A DNA stretch of 64,000 nt from Megascapheus bottae. Lineage: Eukaryota; Chordata; Mammalia; Rodentia; Geomyidae. This document shows positions 46,448 to 58,089 of this stretch, piece by piece. The notes under the pieces are model-generated. The model saw only the letters and a program-made list of their open reading frames with translations. It was not told the origin of the DNA and ran no database searches. The DNA is taken from positions 434,001 through 498,000 of the forward strand of contig JANJXV010000188.1 in NCBI GenBank assembly GCA_024803745.1. Direction: 5' to 3'. Each line of letters starts with the position of its first letter. Position 1 is the first letter of the stretch. A program made the position numbers and the translations under genes.

Positions 46448-47734
46448 AACTCAATTTGTAGAGAGAGTGTCTGAACATGAGCAGGGCAGTCAGTGTGAAG
46501 AAGCCTTCCAACAGGATGCGGAAAGCATTTTGAATAAGAAGACTCTACCTGGAGTAGCACCCTTTAATACCCATGTGTTTGGAGAAACCATCCTTACTCC
46601 TTCCCCCATGGGTATGCTTTTCAGAGCTCACATAGGACAGACAGCCTTTGTGAATCAGGAATAGGAGAAAATCCCCACCACTCATAAAGAATGTGGGAGA
46701 GCCTGCAGGAAATCCCATCAGGATCAAACTGGCCATAGAATGCACCATGAGGAAAATCCATTTGCAGCTATGCAATGTGAAAACTCCTGTAGCCATTCTT
46801 GTGTTTTTCACAGACATGAAGAAATCGACACTGAAGTTGAACCCTGCTGTGAATGTGTGCATTGTAGAAGACCTTCCCTAACTCCACTACCCTTAGGAGC
46901 ACAGAAGAACTCTTCCCATGGAGAAACCCTATAAATGTGAGCAATGTGGGAAAACCTTTCCTTTTTCTAGTTATCTTAAAGCACATGAAAGAACTCACAC
47001 TGGAGAGAAACCCTATGAATGTAGGCAATGTGGGAAAGCATTTGTTTCTAGCAGCACCCTCGGAAGACATGAAAGAGGTCATACTGGAAAGAAACCCTAT
47101 GGATGCAAACAATGTGGGAAAACCTTCCCTTTCTCTCATTACCTTAAAGCACATGAAAGAATTCACACTGGAGAGAAACCCTATGAGTGTAAGCAATGTG
47201 GAAAAACATTTGCATTTTCCTGTTCCCTTCAAAGACATGAAAGACTTCACACTGGTGAGAAGCCCTATAGATGTCTGCAGTGCGGGAAAACATTCATTCT
47301 TCCTCGCTACCTTGAAAGACATGAAAGAATTCACACTGGAGAGAAACCCCATGGTTGCAAGCAGTGTGGAAAAACATTTGTTTTTTCTAGTGACCTTCGA
47401 AAACATGAAAAGTCTCATGCTAGAGGGAAACCCAAACCCCATGGATGTAAGCAATGTGGGAAAACATGCTCTTCCTCTAGATCCCTTAAAGAACATGAAA
47501 GAATTCACACTGCAGAGAAATGCTGCACATGTGTGCAGTGTGGGAAAACGTTTGCTTTCTCCTCTCTCCTTCGAAAATACGAGCAAATTCATACTGGAAA
47601 GAAACCCTATGAATGTAAACAGTGTGAGAAAGCATTTGCTCTTCCCTATCATCTTCAAAGACACGAAAGTATACACTCCAGAGAAACCGTATGAATGTAA
47701 GCAGTGTGGAAAAACATTTGTTCTTATTGTCTGA
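46448..47734 (+). pseudogene. C2H2 zinc-finger exon, broken by a stop and two frameshifts
   Basis: Acceptor gtttttcacag ends at 46447. The frame carried in from KRAB-b gives RTQFVERVSEHEQGSQCEEA, the usual linker of this clade, then a degenerate-finger zone, and stops at TAG 46662-46664. The same frame continues past the stop with decayed finger traces (ECGRAC; CENSCSHSCVFHRHEE), then shifts before about 46905. From 46918 a frame of 258 codons holds nine fingers of 28 residues with CX2CX12HX3H spacing and mostly TGEKPY-type linkers. Finger 7 has a two-residue longer linker before it and Cys for the core Phe; finger 8 has Tyr in place of the first zinc-binding His. A single-base loss after finger 9 ends the frame at 47694; a tenth finger start is visible to 47734. 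Intact relatives bind DNA sequence-specifically in the nucleus. Confidence 0.88.
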
Positions 47735-48320
47735 ATATGAGACAGAGGTCTAGGCATGAACCTCTGGTTTCTGGCTTGTTTTGCTCTTTTGAGACAGCCT
47801 CTCACTGTTAGTGTAGTCCTGGGTAGCTTAGAGCTAGTGATTTTTCTTTAAGAGGAGCAGCTGTTTCCTGTATATCCTTACAGTTGCTATTGCTATTTCA
47901 GATCCTGAGATGTGGAGAGCTCTAGGCATAGGTTGCTCTTTTTCGACAATGATGAACCAACCCAGGAATAGTGCCCAGTGAACCTCTGTATCCTGAGATT
48001 TGGGAGAGTAGCTGGCTGGCTGTTGAAGTACAGGCATCTGCCAAGTCTCCAGCTAGGGATGGGATTCCTGGGATTTCCAGAAGAAAGTGGACAAATACCA
48101 GCAGCCTGCCTGGAAGATACCAGTCTGGCAGCTGAATGAGGGGTGGATGAGGAGGTTCTGGTAGGAATGTACCTCAGTCTTTTATTCACAATGGGTCTCA
48201 CTAACCCAGGGTGATATGAAACAGCAAAAGAAAGCATTAATTTTGTACTACTGAACATGTAACTTTTCTCTCCGTGTGTGTGTAAGTGTGCATTTGTGTG
48301 AGTGTTACGTGCACACACAC
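47735..48320. other. 3-prime flank of the zinc-finger exon
   Basis: No polyA signal is evident close by; the first clear AATAAA on this strand is at 49802-49807, beyond a duplicated block. No gene recognised. Confidence 0.4.
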
Positions 48321-48324
48321 AAGT

Positions 48325-48530
48325 ATGTGTTGAGGCTTGAACTTAGGAATTGGGCACTGCCCCTTAGCTTTTGAACTCAGGGCTGTAATTCTACCTCTTG
48401 AGCCACATCTTCAATTCTGGCATATTTTGCTGGTTAAGTAGTGTTGAAACTCAGACTTTTCTCCCCCAGCTGGCTTTGAACCTCAATCTTCAGATCCTGA
48501 CTATCTGGAATTACATGTGTGAGCCTCAAA
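48325..48530 (-). mobile_element. B1/ID composite SINE, diverged
   Basis: Antisense with an upstream GT/CA-rich stretch: ggcttgaacttaggaattg, tcttcagatcctgactatct. Confidence 0.7.
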
Positions 48531-48611
48531 CCATCGTTTTTGTTTTATGTTTGAATATGCTATACCTAAAAACATAAGAAGGAAAAGCATTGACTGTTTT
48601 AAAACATGAAC

Positions 48612-49318
48612 AGGTTGGGAGCTGGTGGCTCATATCTGTAATCCTAGCTATGCAGGAGGCTGAGATCTGAGGATGGAGGTTCAAACCCAGCCCTGGCAGG
48701 AATATCCATTGACTGACACTCTTATCTCTAATTAACCAGAAGAAAGAAGAGGAAGAAAAAAGAGAACAATTGGAAAGAAAATCAAGGAGGAAAGAATGAA
48801 AGCAAGCAAGTGTGTGCTCAGATAGTAGAGCAGTACCCTGGCTACCATGGCCCCCTGGGACCCATGCAGGCTTGTGCACCTTGGGTGTGATATGGAAGGC
48901 CATGGGATTCCCTCCCCCCGCCCCTGTAACTGAACCTGGCTGTTCCTACCTTGCGCTGAAGGGAGCAGCATGACAGAAAATACTGCATCTTCCTAAAGCT
49001 CCCAAGTGCATCCACTAACCAGAGAGCAAATCAAGGCAATTTCCAGCCAAGGAACCCAAGGCCTCCTCTCCCACCTTCCCCTGTGCAGAGTGGGCGTGTC
49101 CGAGAGTGTGGGGGCGGAGGCCAGAGGAAGAGGGTGGGACAGCACAACCCCAATGCCAGTGCCTCCAGCCAGTCTGCTAGGGTCTAGGGGCATCCTCACT
49201 GAGGACTGAGCATTGATGGTTTAGCTAGATCCTGCCAACCACTGGATGTCATCCGTGAGAGAGGAGACATGATGAGCTGCTTCCTGTAAATTACCCACAG
49301 GGGCAGCACTAGTCCTCT
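48612..49318 (+). repeat. Three-copy GC-rich unit D, copy 2, with SINE head
   Basis: Starts with a clear B1-like SINE head (atctgtaatcctagctatgc) that leads without a tail into the purine-rich lead and the D body. The body has CpG-containing sequence (gggcgtgtccgagagtgtgg) and ends cttcctgtaaattaccca. Longest of the three copies. Confidence 0.8.
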
Positions 49319-49324
49319 AGATTA

Positions 49325-49535
49325 CATGTGTATGTGTTTCGGCTTGACCTCAGCGTTAGAGCTCCATCCTTGAGTTGTTTGGCCCAAAGCTACACCTATC
49401 ACTTGAGCTATGTACTACTATCAGCACTTTCTGAAAATAAGAGTCTCATGGCCTCTCCTGGCTGTCTGAACCATAGCCCTCAGATCTCAGCCTCTTGAGT
49501 AACTATGATTGCAAGACATGAGGGGCCAGTGAGTG
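49325..49535 (-). mobile_element. B1/ID composite SINE
   Basis: Antisense: agctccatccttgag, cagatctcagcctcttgagt. Follows unit D, as another antisense SINE does at 58.1 kb. Confidence 0.75.
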
Positions 49536-52049
49536 CACGTTTTCAAGGTCTGGTGTGTGTGTGTGATCCTGAAAGTTCTTCGTCACTGATGATCATTATG
49601 TGGGTGGTGGTGACTTAGGCCCTCTTTTGCACTACGTTCCCACAGGACCCTGTGAACACCTCTGCTGTAACATTTAATGCCCACGTGCCTGGTTTCTCCT
49701 CCAGTGAGTGCCTCAGGGACAGCGACAGAAGCATTGTATCCAAAGCATCTAGAAAGGGGTCATATTTTGTGGGTGAATTCAACTCAGGTATTAAATAAGT
49801 AAATAAAATTCGTTAGGATTTGATTGATAGCATAATACTCTTCAATGCACTTCCATGAAACTGGAACCTAGTAAAATGAGGGGAGATACATAGGGTTGAG
49901 GGAGAGGGGGAAGAAGGAGACAATTATCAAGGTGCAGTGTACTCATTAACTCATTGGCTGATTTAAAACCTCTTTGTACAACTAATTAGAAATAATCACA
50001 GAAAAAATAATAATCATCACATCGGCTCCTCTCATTCTCCTGAGGTGGAAAGGTAATCAGATGCTTGGCCTCTCAGTTGACAAAAGGGCATGACAGTTCC
50101 TTGTTGCCTGCTCCCTGACCTTCCCTGCACGCTTTCTTCTCACTTTGTCCCTCACCTGGTTTGTAGTCCTCTTACCCTGGCTCAGCCTTTCTCCATGCTA
50201 TGTTTCTGCATCCCTGTTATATTAGTTATCCAACTTTGCCATTAAACACTACCACAGAGATCCTAAACACAGGCATTTATTTCCTCACACTTGTAGCTTC
50301 TGTGTAGAAAGCTAGGTTGGGAGGATTGTAGTTCTGGATCATCACAGGCAAAAAAGTTCATGTTAAAGTTCATGTTAGCAGAAAACCTGGGCATGGTGGC
50401 ACCTTCCTATCATCTCAGCTATGGGAGGAAGCAGAATGTAGGATCACTGTCTAGCCACACTAGAGGCAAACATCAAAAATAACCTCAAAATAATCTCAAA
50501 ATAACGATGCAGAACTAGGGTTTTCTGTATGACCAGGAGAACTGGTAAAAGCAAACTTGAGGCCTCCCTTGTTCATTTTGCCCCAAAAGAGAACTTGGCT
50601 GAGTGTTTTTTTTCAATAAAGAATTGTTGGAAAAATCTGTTTTTCTATTTTCCTATCCATCCATCAATGTGTCTACATACATTTCTTGGCTGTGAACATA
50701 TTTCCCATTAGTGAGAATTAGTGGGTGCCAGTAATTCACACTTGTACCAGGTTTGAAGCCATTCCAGGCAGAAAATTCTGAGATACTCTTACCTCTAAAT
50801 AAGCAAAATTCCAGGGGTGGCACTGTGGATCATAAAAGCGCAGCAGTTAAAATAGAGACAGGAGAGATGGAGAAAATGAAAAATATTCTACTGAATGTTC
50901 AGACCTCATTTTTTCCATCCATGCACAATCAAATTTATAGCATGCCATCTTTACCAAAGTGAATGTTGGAGCTTTTATATTTCAGTGAAACAATGAAAAT
51001 ATAAACAGTTTACCAGTAAAACTGTCTATATTTAATGACTTCCGGGCTATATTGAACTCATTTTTATCTTTAAAAAAAATAGACTGGCTGACATGGTAGA
51101 ATCTCATTGTCACTATGGGTATAGTCACTAAAACTTTTCTTACCATACAGTTTCATCATACAATATACATAGTAGTCTGAATTATTGTGGAAAAATTTAC
51201 AGATAAAACACTAAAAATAGAATAAGCCGAACATCCATATTTATAACTCATTACGGCCTGTGATGCCATGTAATTGAGACACATCCCTCATCTGTTATGT
51301 CATCTTTTTCTTATTTCACTTCAGCCAGGGATTCAAAATGGTTTTAGGACCACAGAAGTGAATATTGCTTTTCCACTCAAAAGTAGAATCAGTAAGGCCC
51401 AACATGTGGTTCGTAATGAACAGACAGGCCTTTCCCAAAGAAGAGTAAGTTCTGTTGGTCAGCACCCCAACTCATAAGGGAAGAATTCCCAAATTGTTCA
51501 ATTGCAATGAGATATTGTGCAATGGCATTTAATAATAAGAAGCTGTGCTGTGGGCTGAGGTCACAGCTGTGTGGTAAAGACTACCTCAGCACCACCAAAA
51601 ACTGAACTCAAAACCAAAAGCAAATTACATACTAATTTCAGCAGTTAACATTCAAGTATATTTGAGGATATCAGATTGCTATATTACAAACATACAGTCT
51701 GTTAAAAATCAAATATTATATTTGTATGTATTTTTCAAAATTGTCTCTACTTGTTCCAATCAGTTGCATTTCCTGACCTAGAAAATAGTGGGAGTGTGAG
51801 GAAATGGTAGATGTCTTAGTTTTTGTTGCTATAATAAAAGACCTGACTCTGAGAAGTTTATGGTTCTGAAGGCTGCGGGGTCCCAGCCCAAGGCTGTATA
51901 TCCAATGAGGACAGATGCATATCCCTCGTGGGTAGTGGATGGAGAGGCAGTGAGGAAGGGAAGGAGCCCTTTTAGGAGGAACTCATTCTTAAGGTTCTTC
52001 ATCTGTAGCACTGACATTTGCTCATTCTTTAAAGGACCAGCTGCCTAGG
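49536..52049. other. No gene recognised; scattered SINE fragments
   Basis: Diverged + SINE fragments at about 50385-50520 and 50725-50900. The stretch 51830-52040 (gttgctataataaaagacct, gttctgaaggctg) resembles an old dispersed repeat. No supported exon. Confidence 0.4.
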
Positions 52050-52745
52050 GTAGTTTATTAATTTATGGCTAGCAGATGTGGATTTACATGTGTTCAGAAA
52101 AGGGCTTGGCATTGAGATAGAAATACAGGAAGATGGGACAGGAAACTACCTGTTATTCACACACACTGCAGGCAAATGATGACCTAACAAAACAGAGGAC
52201 ATGAGAAAGGTCTTCCTTCAGCAGTGCAGAATTAACATGCTTCATTAGTGCAGAATTAACAATCAACCCTGGAAATAGCTAACAATTTATAAAACTAAGA
52301 CAGAGAATCCACTTGTTTGTAAGTAACTCAGGTGTTTCCAAAATTATGGCTCAAAAATTCAAATTATGCAGTACCAATTTATGATAGAAATCAGGCAGAA
52401 TGTTGATGACAATAACTAAAGTTACCCATGTGTTTACCACCCGTGTCTTATCTGAGTAGTCCCAACTGTAAGTGATATGCTTCCCTGTGACATTTGGAAG
52501 AACTTAAAGAAAAAACCAGCATGCCAATATATCTTAATAAAGAAATGACATGCCAGTGGCTCATCCCTATAGTCCTAGATACTAAAAGGCTCAGGGGATC
52601 AGGGTTTGTAGCCACCTGGGGCAGGTAACAACAAGAGAGCACTATCTTCAGTTAACCAGCAAAAGGCAAGAGAATGGAGGCTTGACTCAAGTGGAACAAG
52701 ACTAACCATAATCAAAAAGCCATGTTTGAGCCTCAGATTTCAAGT
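52050..52745 (+). repeat. Duplicated block F, copy 2
   Basis: Partner of 21.04-21.96 kb in direct orientation; lacks the ID-like SINE found there. A 25-base internal repeat around 52221-52262 (agtgcagaattaac twice) is specific to this copy. Ends with the shared + SINE (52555-52745). Confidence 0.85.
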
Positions 52746-52748
52746 CTT

Positions 52749-52750
<2 letters not shown>

Positions 52751-52791
<41 letters not shown>
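52751..52791. repeat. (CA)n microsatellite
   Basis: 20 CA units on the tail of the F-block SINE. Confidence 0.96.
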
Positions 52792-52792
<1 letters not shown>

Positions 52793-52799
52793 ATATTAA

Positions 52800-53370
52800 G
52801 AGCTTACCAGTATAACCCTCATCCCCAAACCAGACAGAGATTCATCAAAGAAAGAGAACCACAGACCTATTTCTTTGATGAACATCGATGCAAAACTTCT
52901 CAACAAAATACTGGCCAACCGTCTAGAACAACTCATCAAAAAAATTATACACTATGATCAAACAGGTTTCATCACAGGGAGGCAAAGCTGGTTCAACATA
53001 CCCAAATCGATTAATATAATTCAACACATCAACAGGAGCAGGGACGAAAATCACATGATTGTCTAAAGAGATGCAGAAAAGGCATTTGACAAGATCCAAC
53101 ACCCCTTTACGTTAAAAGCTCTGGAGAAACTAGGAATCCATGGAACATTCCTCAATATAATAAAGGCTGTGTATGACAAACCCACAGCTAGTATTATACT
53201 TAACGGCGAAAAGCTAAAGCCATTCCCTCTAAAATTAGGAATGAGACAAGGATGCCCACTCTCGCCATTCCTCTTTAACATAGTATTAGAATTCCTAGCC
53301 AGTGCAATAAGGCAAGAAGCAAACATAAAGGGGAGCCAAATAGGGAAAGAGGAAGTGAAACTTTCAAGAT
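52800..53370 (+). mobile_element. Internal L1 ORF2 fragment (reverse transcriptase)
   Basis: One frame encodes ORF2 reverse-transcriptase landmarks: [36 protein letters not shown] and [16 protein letters not shown] single TAA (53064-53066) lies in an otherwise open frame. The match ends just before the catalytic FADD motif, so both ends are missing. L1 insertions normally keep their 3-prime end; this interior piece must have been cut out by rearrangement. Confidence 0.93.
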
Positions 53371-53714
53371 CTGGTGGGCACTAATTATAGGATTAGCATT
53401 TGCAGAACTGACCATGGTCTCCAGAGCTATGGTAAATGTAAGAGGCGTCTAAGGTTCCTGCAGTACTGTATTTGTATGTGGTGTGACCCTCTGTGAGAAT
53501 GGGAAAGCACAGAGGAGAAGCACTCAATGAAAAATACACAGGAGTGATTTCCCACTGAGAGCGATGCAGTGGGGAGCATCTCTGTATGGCAGACTGTGTA
53601 GCCCTCATTCTACTGTAACCTAAGGCATATTCGTGACCCTAATGCAACAATAACACATTGGTATTGTGCAACAATGGTAAGCAGTGGTGGTGTAAGTCAT
53701 CTAAAAGACCTCAG

Positions 53715-53960
53715 AATTCAGGTGCTGGTTACTCACAGTCTAATCCTGGTTACTAAGAAGGCTGAGATGTGAGGATTGTGGTTCAAAGACAGACAGCCAA
53801 GGCAAAAAAAAAGTCCATAAGTCCCTCACATCCTATAAGATTCTCAGAAAAAGACAGTAATGGGGTTATGGCTTAAGTGGTAGAACCCTAGTGTTAAGCA
53901 AAAAGAAGCTCAGGGACAGAGCTCAAGCCTGAGTTCAAGTCCCAGGTCAAAAAAAAAAGG
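53715..53960 (+). mobile_element. B1/ID composite SINE, right-arm specific
   Basis: Full-length: ggctgagatgtgaggattgt, ggcttaagtggtagaaccc, A-rich tail. Confidence 0.88.
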
Positions 53961-54139
53961 ATAAAAGACCCCTGACATATTTAGTTGTCCAAACTTCATC
54001 CTCTTTCAATGTGGTGGCCCTACCTTCACCCTCCATTTGATGTATATTTTGTATGGAGAAAAACTCATAATATGGCAATTCAGACTCTTCCGAGACTGAT
54101 TCAGACAACTTAGAGGAGACATTAGAATCATCTGTTCCA

Positions 54140-54207
54140 GTAATTCACCTACCATCTGTCGAATGTAACTGTAACCCCTCAAAACATTATAATAAAAAAT
54201 ACCAAAA
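54140..54207 (+). mobile_element. Very short L1 3-prime tail
   Basis: Only the last ~68 bases of an L1 (tcacctaccatctg to the A-rich end), flanked by the 15-base duplication agaatcatctgttcc (54125-54139 and 54208-54222). Absent from the partner arm. Confidence 0.9.
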
Positions 54208-54479
54208 AGAATCATCTGTTCCATTTATTTGGTGTGTGGTCTATAAAGTAAAAGTAGTTCAAAATGTGTATGTATTTCTGTAAGTACTTTCAATGCCATA
54301 TATCAAATATATAAATATGGTAATTATTTATCTTTTTATATTAGCACTGAAGATACTTCTGAAATGAACACATTTCATTAAAGATTAGAGGAAAAATTAA
54401 GAAGCAAATATATAAGATAAAGACATGACGATATTACTTTAGCTATATATAATGCTACTATTTCTTTTATACGTTCTAA

Positions 54480-55015
54480 TTTTTCTTTTTTTATTGTAAT
54501 TAATAGAAGGGTTACTCTTATATTCCCCAGATAGATGGTGCATTACTTCACATACATTGATACCCCTTCTCATGTTTTTGTCCCCATTTCCCTCCTCCCA
54601 CCCACTCCCCTCATCTTGTTTCCCCCTTCCCTTTCCTATTTCAAATAAACAAATAAATGTATATACCATATACCAAATAACAAGGTAAGATACTGTAACA
54701 ATCTGACAAGGGACAACAAAAGAGATGGGAAATAACATAGTACATTTAGAACAGCAATCACATATTATATTTCTCTTGTTTCCATATCCTGGAGGTCCTT
54801 TCATTTAGCCTCATCCTATGCAGCCTTTTGTAACTTGGTTTTGAGCTAATTGTAATCCTCTGCTAGGAGAGTCCAAGGTTTGTACTAATTATGACAAATG
54901 AGGGAAACCATTGAGCCTATGTTCCTTTGGGTCTGGATTACTTCACTTACTATGATTTTTTCCAAGTCTTTACATTTCCTTACAAATGGGGTGATATCCT
55001 TCTTTCTGATGACAA
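54480..55015 (-). mobile_element. L1 3-prime UTR tail, antisense
   Basis: Longest and best-preserved tail in the window. Right-arm specific, so it inserted after the inverted duplication. Confidence 0.9.
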
Positions 55016-55439
55016 TGGCTACTATTTCTAAATTATTTTTTCAATATTAATTAATACTGTTCAGTAAAAAGGACCTTGTTTGAACTAGCTTTATCATTTA
55101 GGCAATTTCTTCTTGATAAGCATTGAAAACAAGTGTTGTTGCTGCTATAGTTGTCAGGTCACTGGTCATGTCCTTCAAGCATGTGAGTATGGGAAAACCT
55201 TGCAGATACACAGAACTATGGCTGATGGGAATATTTCAGCAAGCAATTAACTCAAGAACATCCCATGAGCTTTGGAAGATAGGGTATCAAATACATAATT
55301 TTAAAAGTACTACTATTTCGCTGGGATAGAATTAAATATAAAAATTTTCAAGAGAGGAATTGCTTATATATAAAAAGATTATATTCCCATGATAAGAGAA
55401 TTCCTAATAGTGATTTAAACAAAAGAAAAGGTTATGCCA

Positions 55440-55680
55440 GCTGGGCTCTGGTGATTCACACCGTACTCCTAACTACTTAGGAGGCTGAGATCAAAGAATC
55501 AAAGTTTGAAACCAGCTTAGGCAGCAAAGTCTGTGAGACTCCTTTCTGCAATGAACCACTTAAAAATCCAGAAATGGAGCTGTGGCTCAAGTGGGAGACT
55601 GCTAACCTGGAACAAAATAATCAGTGCCTGGGCCCTAATTCAAGCCTCAGGAGCAACCCAAAGGGAAAAACGAGAGCTCT
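55440..55680 (+). mobile_element. Old composite SINE shared by both arms
   Basis: Head ggaggctgagatcaaagaat, middle gtgagactcctttctgcaa, tail ctgtggctcaagtgggag. Partner lies antisense around 34.59-35.11 kb, where a younger SINE splits it. Confidence 0.85.
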
Positions 55681-56146
55681 GTCCTAGATACACAAGGACA
55701 GAAAAGCATATTAACCTATGCATTAAGGAAAAGCTTTCAGTGAGAAGAGAGTAGTAAATCATATCAGAGAGTTCAATGGAAACTTTGTTCTGCACATTAG
55801 ATTTAATAGAGCAAGTTTTACCAGAATGTACAACTATCCCCTATGAGAAAAAATTATAATAAGCTTTAAGATATAAAGCAAAAGGGCAATTCTTTGTTTC
55901 TTTGGTTTTCAGATTCAGCCAGTTCCAATCATTAAAATGAGGGCCCCTTACTCTTGCTCAGCTTTCTAGACCACTCCAGGGCTCTACCACTTGAGACACA
56001 ATGCCTACATCCGTTTTTGCTACTTATTATGGACAGGGAGTCTTCCAGACTGTTGTGATGAATTGGCCTTGAACTTGGACCTTCCAGTTCCCAGCCTCTT
56101 GATTAACAAAAGTATAAATTGTGTTTGGTAGGAAGATATTTCTTTA

Positions 56147-56246
56147 TTCCGGTGGTAGGGCTTGAATTCTGGACCTGGATGCTGTCCCTGAGCTCTTCAG
56201 CTCAAGGCTAGTGCTCTACCACTTGAACCACAGCACAACTTCCAGA
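56147..56246 (-). mobile_element. Half SINE with target duplication
   Basis: Antisense ID-like half (ggcttgaattctggacctgg, agtgctctaccacttgaacc) flanked by agatatttctttatt at 56132-56146 and 56247-56261. Confidence 0.85.
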
Positions 56247-56255
56247 AGATATTTC

Positions 56256-56294
<39 letters not shown>

Positions 56295-56345
56295 GTAATG
56301 TATAGAAGGATTACAGTTACATTCACCAGGTAGTAGGTGTGTTAC
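56256..56345 (-). mobile_element. (ATT)n tract and short L1 3-prime tail
   Basis: The ATT repeat (56256-56294) sits where the A-rich tail of an antisense L1 3-prime end (ttcaccaggtagtaggtg) should be. Its position relative to arm sequence on both sides matches the L1 at 33575-34035. Confidence 0.85.
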
Positions 56346-57459
56346 TCAGAAAATATTTCTTAAATGTGAGAAATATTTCCTTCTGCCATCATTCCTTTCC
56401 TATTCATTATGACAACATAGATGCCAAGGAAATGGGTATCTTTCTAGCTGCCTCCTGCTCATTCCCTGACTGGAAGGATAAAATGATGAACCTAGGCACT
56501 CTCTGCTCTGCGTCCCTGGAGGCATGTCTGTCAGTATTCTTTCTCTGGAGGAGCCATATCTCAATATGAATGTTTCCTCCTACTGGTATTCCTTTCAGCC
56601 ACCAAGAAAAATCCTTCTCAATTCCTACATTGAAGGGGTTCTGGAGACAATTCTTTGCTGATACAACACTGCAATGTAAATATGCATCCTGTTTGTTCAC
56701 TGATTAACTGTTTCTCCAGCGGTAAATTTTCAGAAGGAGAAATTGATTCAGTGTCTATACATAGCAAATATACAATGTAACACAATTTTATACATAATTT
56801 TATAAATAACAGAATTTTAACATGGCATAAATTACCAATTCCTATGTTCCTACAGGATATGTGGATTAATGGTTTCCTTCAACTTGGTTATACTCTACAG
56901 GGTCTTTTATCTGTGTATACTCACAGCAGAATGTCCAATGTAAATCTATGCTAAGCTGTATTTACATCAGTCTATAAACACTTGATTGTATTTTTTTTAT
57001 TCCACTCATTAAAATGAAAGATTCTGTTTGTTTTGCAATATTAAACACCCTTTCAATTATCTCCTTCAGACACAAGAAGTTAGGTTATGTCAGACTCTTA
57101 TCTCCCTCAGTCTATACACTGAAGGTAACACTTGGCCACTACATGGTATATTTACATCCTTATCTTGGGCATTAATGATATTAATATGAAACTATGAAGT
57201 TGGAGCCTTTAGAATTATTTTCATTTGGTAAGAAGCTAAGGGTTAAAAACAAAATAGGATTCTTAATTCCTACTGCTCTGTAAGTCTGATTTGGATTTAA
57301 ACTTTATCATGTGAGGCATATCAGAAGCATAAATCATAATCACATTTTGAGTATAAATCTAAAGAAGAACACAAAAACATAAAATGTCCATATAAAATGT
57401 TAATTTGAAAAAAATGAAAAAATATATGTGCAGAAAGACTTAGAGAAGAATGGTTAACA

Positions 57460-58075
57460 CAGGTGCAGTGACTTACATCTATAATCCCAGCTACACAGGA
57501 AGCTGAGAAGTGAGTATGGTAGTCCAAGGACATCACAGCAAAATATCACAAGTTTCAGCTCAATAAAAAGCTGGATGCTGTGGCTCACGTCTGTCATGTG
57601 GGCTCTGTGAGAAGCCCAGGGGGCCCATGCTGGGTTCTGAGCCTCCTGTGGGACATGGAAGGCTGTGGGCCTTGAGGGGCCCTGAGGAACTAGACTTGGC
57701 CTGATCCTACCGGGTGCTGAAGCGAGCAGCATGGCAGAAAGGTGCTGCATCCTCCTGCAGCTCCCAAGTGCATCCACTACCCAGAGAGCAGAGCAAGGAG
57801 GTTTCCAGTCAAGGAACCCAAGGCCTTGTCACCCACTGTCCCCTATGCAGAGTGGGCATGCCCGAGAGTGTGGGGGCGGAGCCCAGAGGAAGGGGGTGGG
57901 GACAGCACAGCCCCAATGCCAGGGCCTCTGGCCAGTCAGCTAAGGTCTAGGGCTTCCTCACTGAGGGCTCAGCATAGCATGGGAGAACTAGATCCTGCCA
58001 ACCACTGGATGTCATCTGGAAGAGAGGAGACAAGTTGAGTCGCTTCCTGTAAATTATCCAGAGCTGCAGCACTCC
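57460..58075 (+). repeat. Three-copy GC-rich unit D, copy 3
   Basis: Starts with a SINE head (57460-57590), then gcccagggggcccatgctg, ggaaggctgtggg, gcagctcccaagtgcatcc, gagcagagcaaggagg, gggcatgcccgagagtgtgg and cttcctgtaaattatcca. Closest to copy 2. Overlapping frames on both strands are not conserved between copies. Confidence 0.8.
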
Positions 58076-58089
58076 TCTCTCAAACTCTG

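Larger units (their letters stand above)
53382..57460 (-). repeat. Inverted repeat 2, right arm
   Basis: Reverse complement of 32.24-36.25 kb, in collinear order: 53.39-53.53 with 36.25-36.05, 54.01-54.44 with 35.86-35.57, 55.02-55.43 with 35.49-35.14, 55.44-56.10 with 35.11-34.07, 56.30-56.35 with the L1 tail, 56.37-57.30 with 33.57-32.63, and 57.30-57.46 with 32.63-32.24. It begins beside the L1 fragment and lies 3-prime of the zinc-finger gene. Confidence 0.92.

Noticed and set aside
46937..47734. 265-codon frame overlapping the fingers
   Set aside because: It is the +1 shadow of the finger repeats (a run of NVGKHLF-like units). Only its last dozen codons correspond to true finger 10 sequence after the frameshift.
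46768..47805. 345-codon minus-strand frame across the fingers
   Set aside because: It is the antisense of the 84-base finger repeat; the periodicity keeps it open. No family match and opposite to the gene.
49643..49702. Acceptor- and donor-like pair after unit D, starting gaccctgtgaac
   Set aside because: Looked briefly like a KRAB-A exon start, but the KRAB residues do not follow.
57454..58038. Several overlapping frames on both strands in unit D
   Set aside because: Not conserved between the three copies of the unit.
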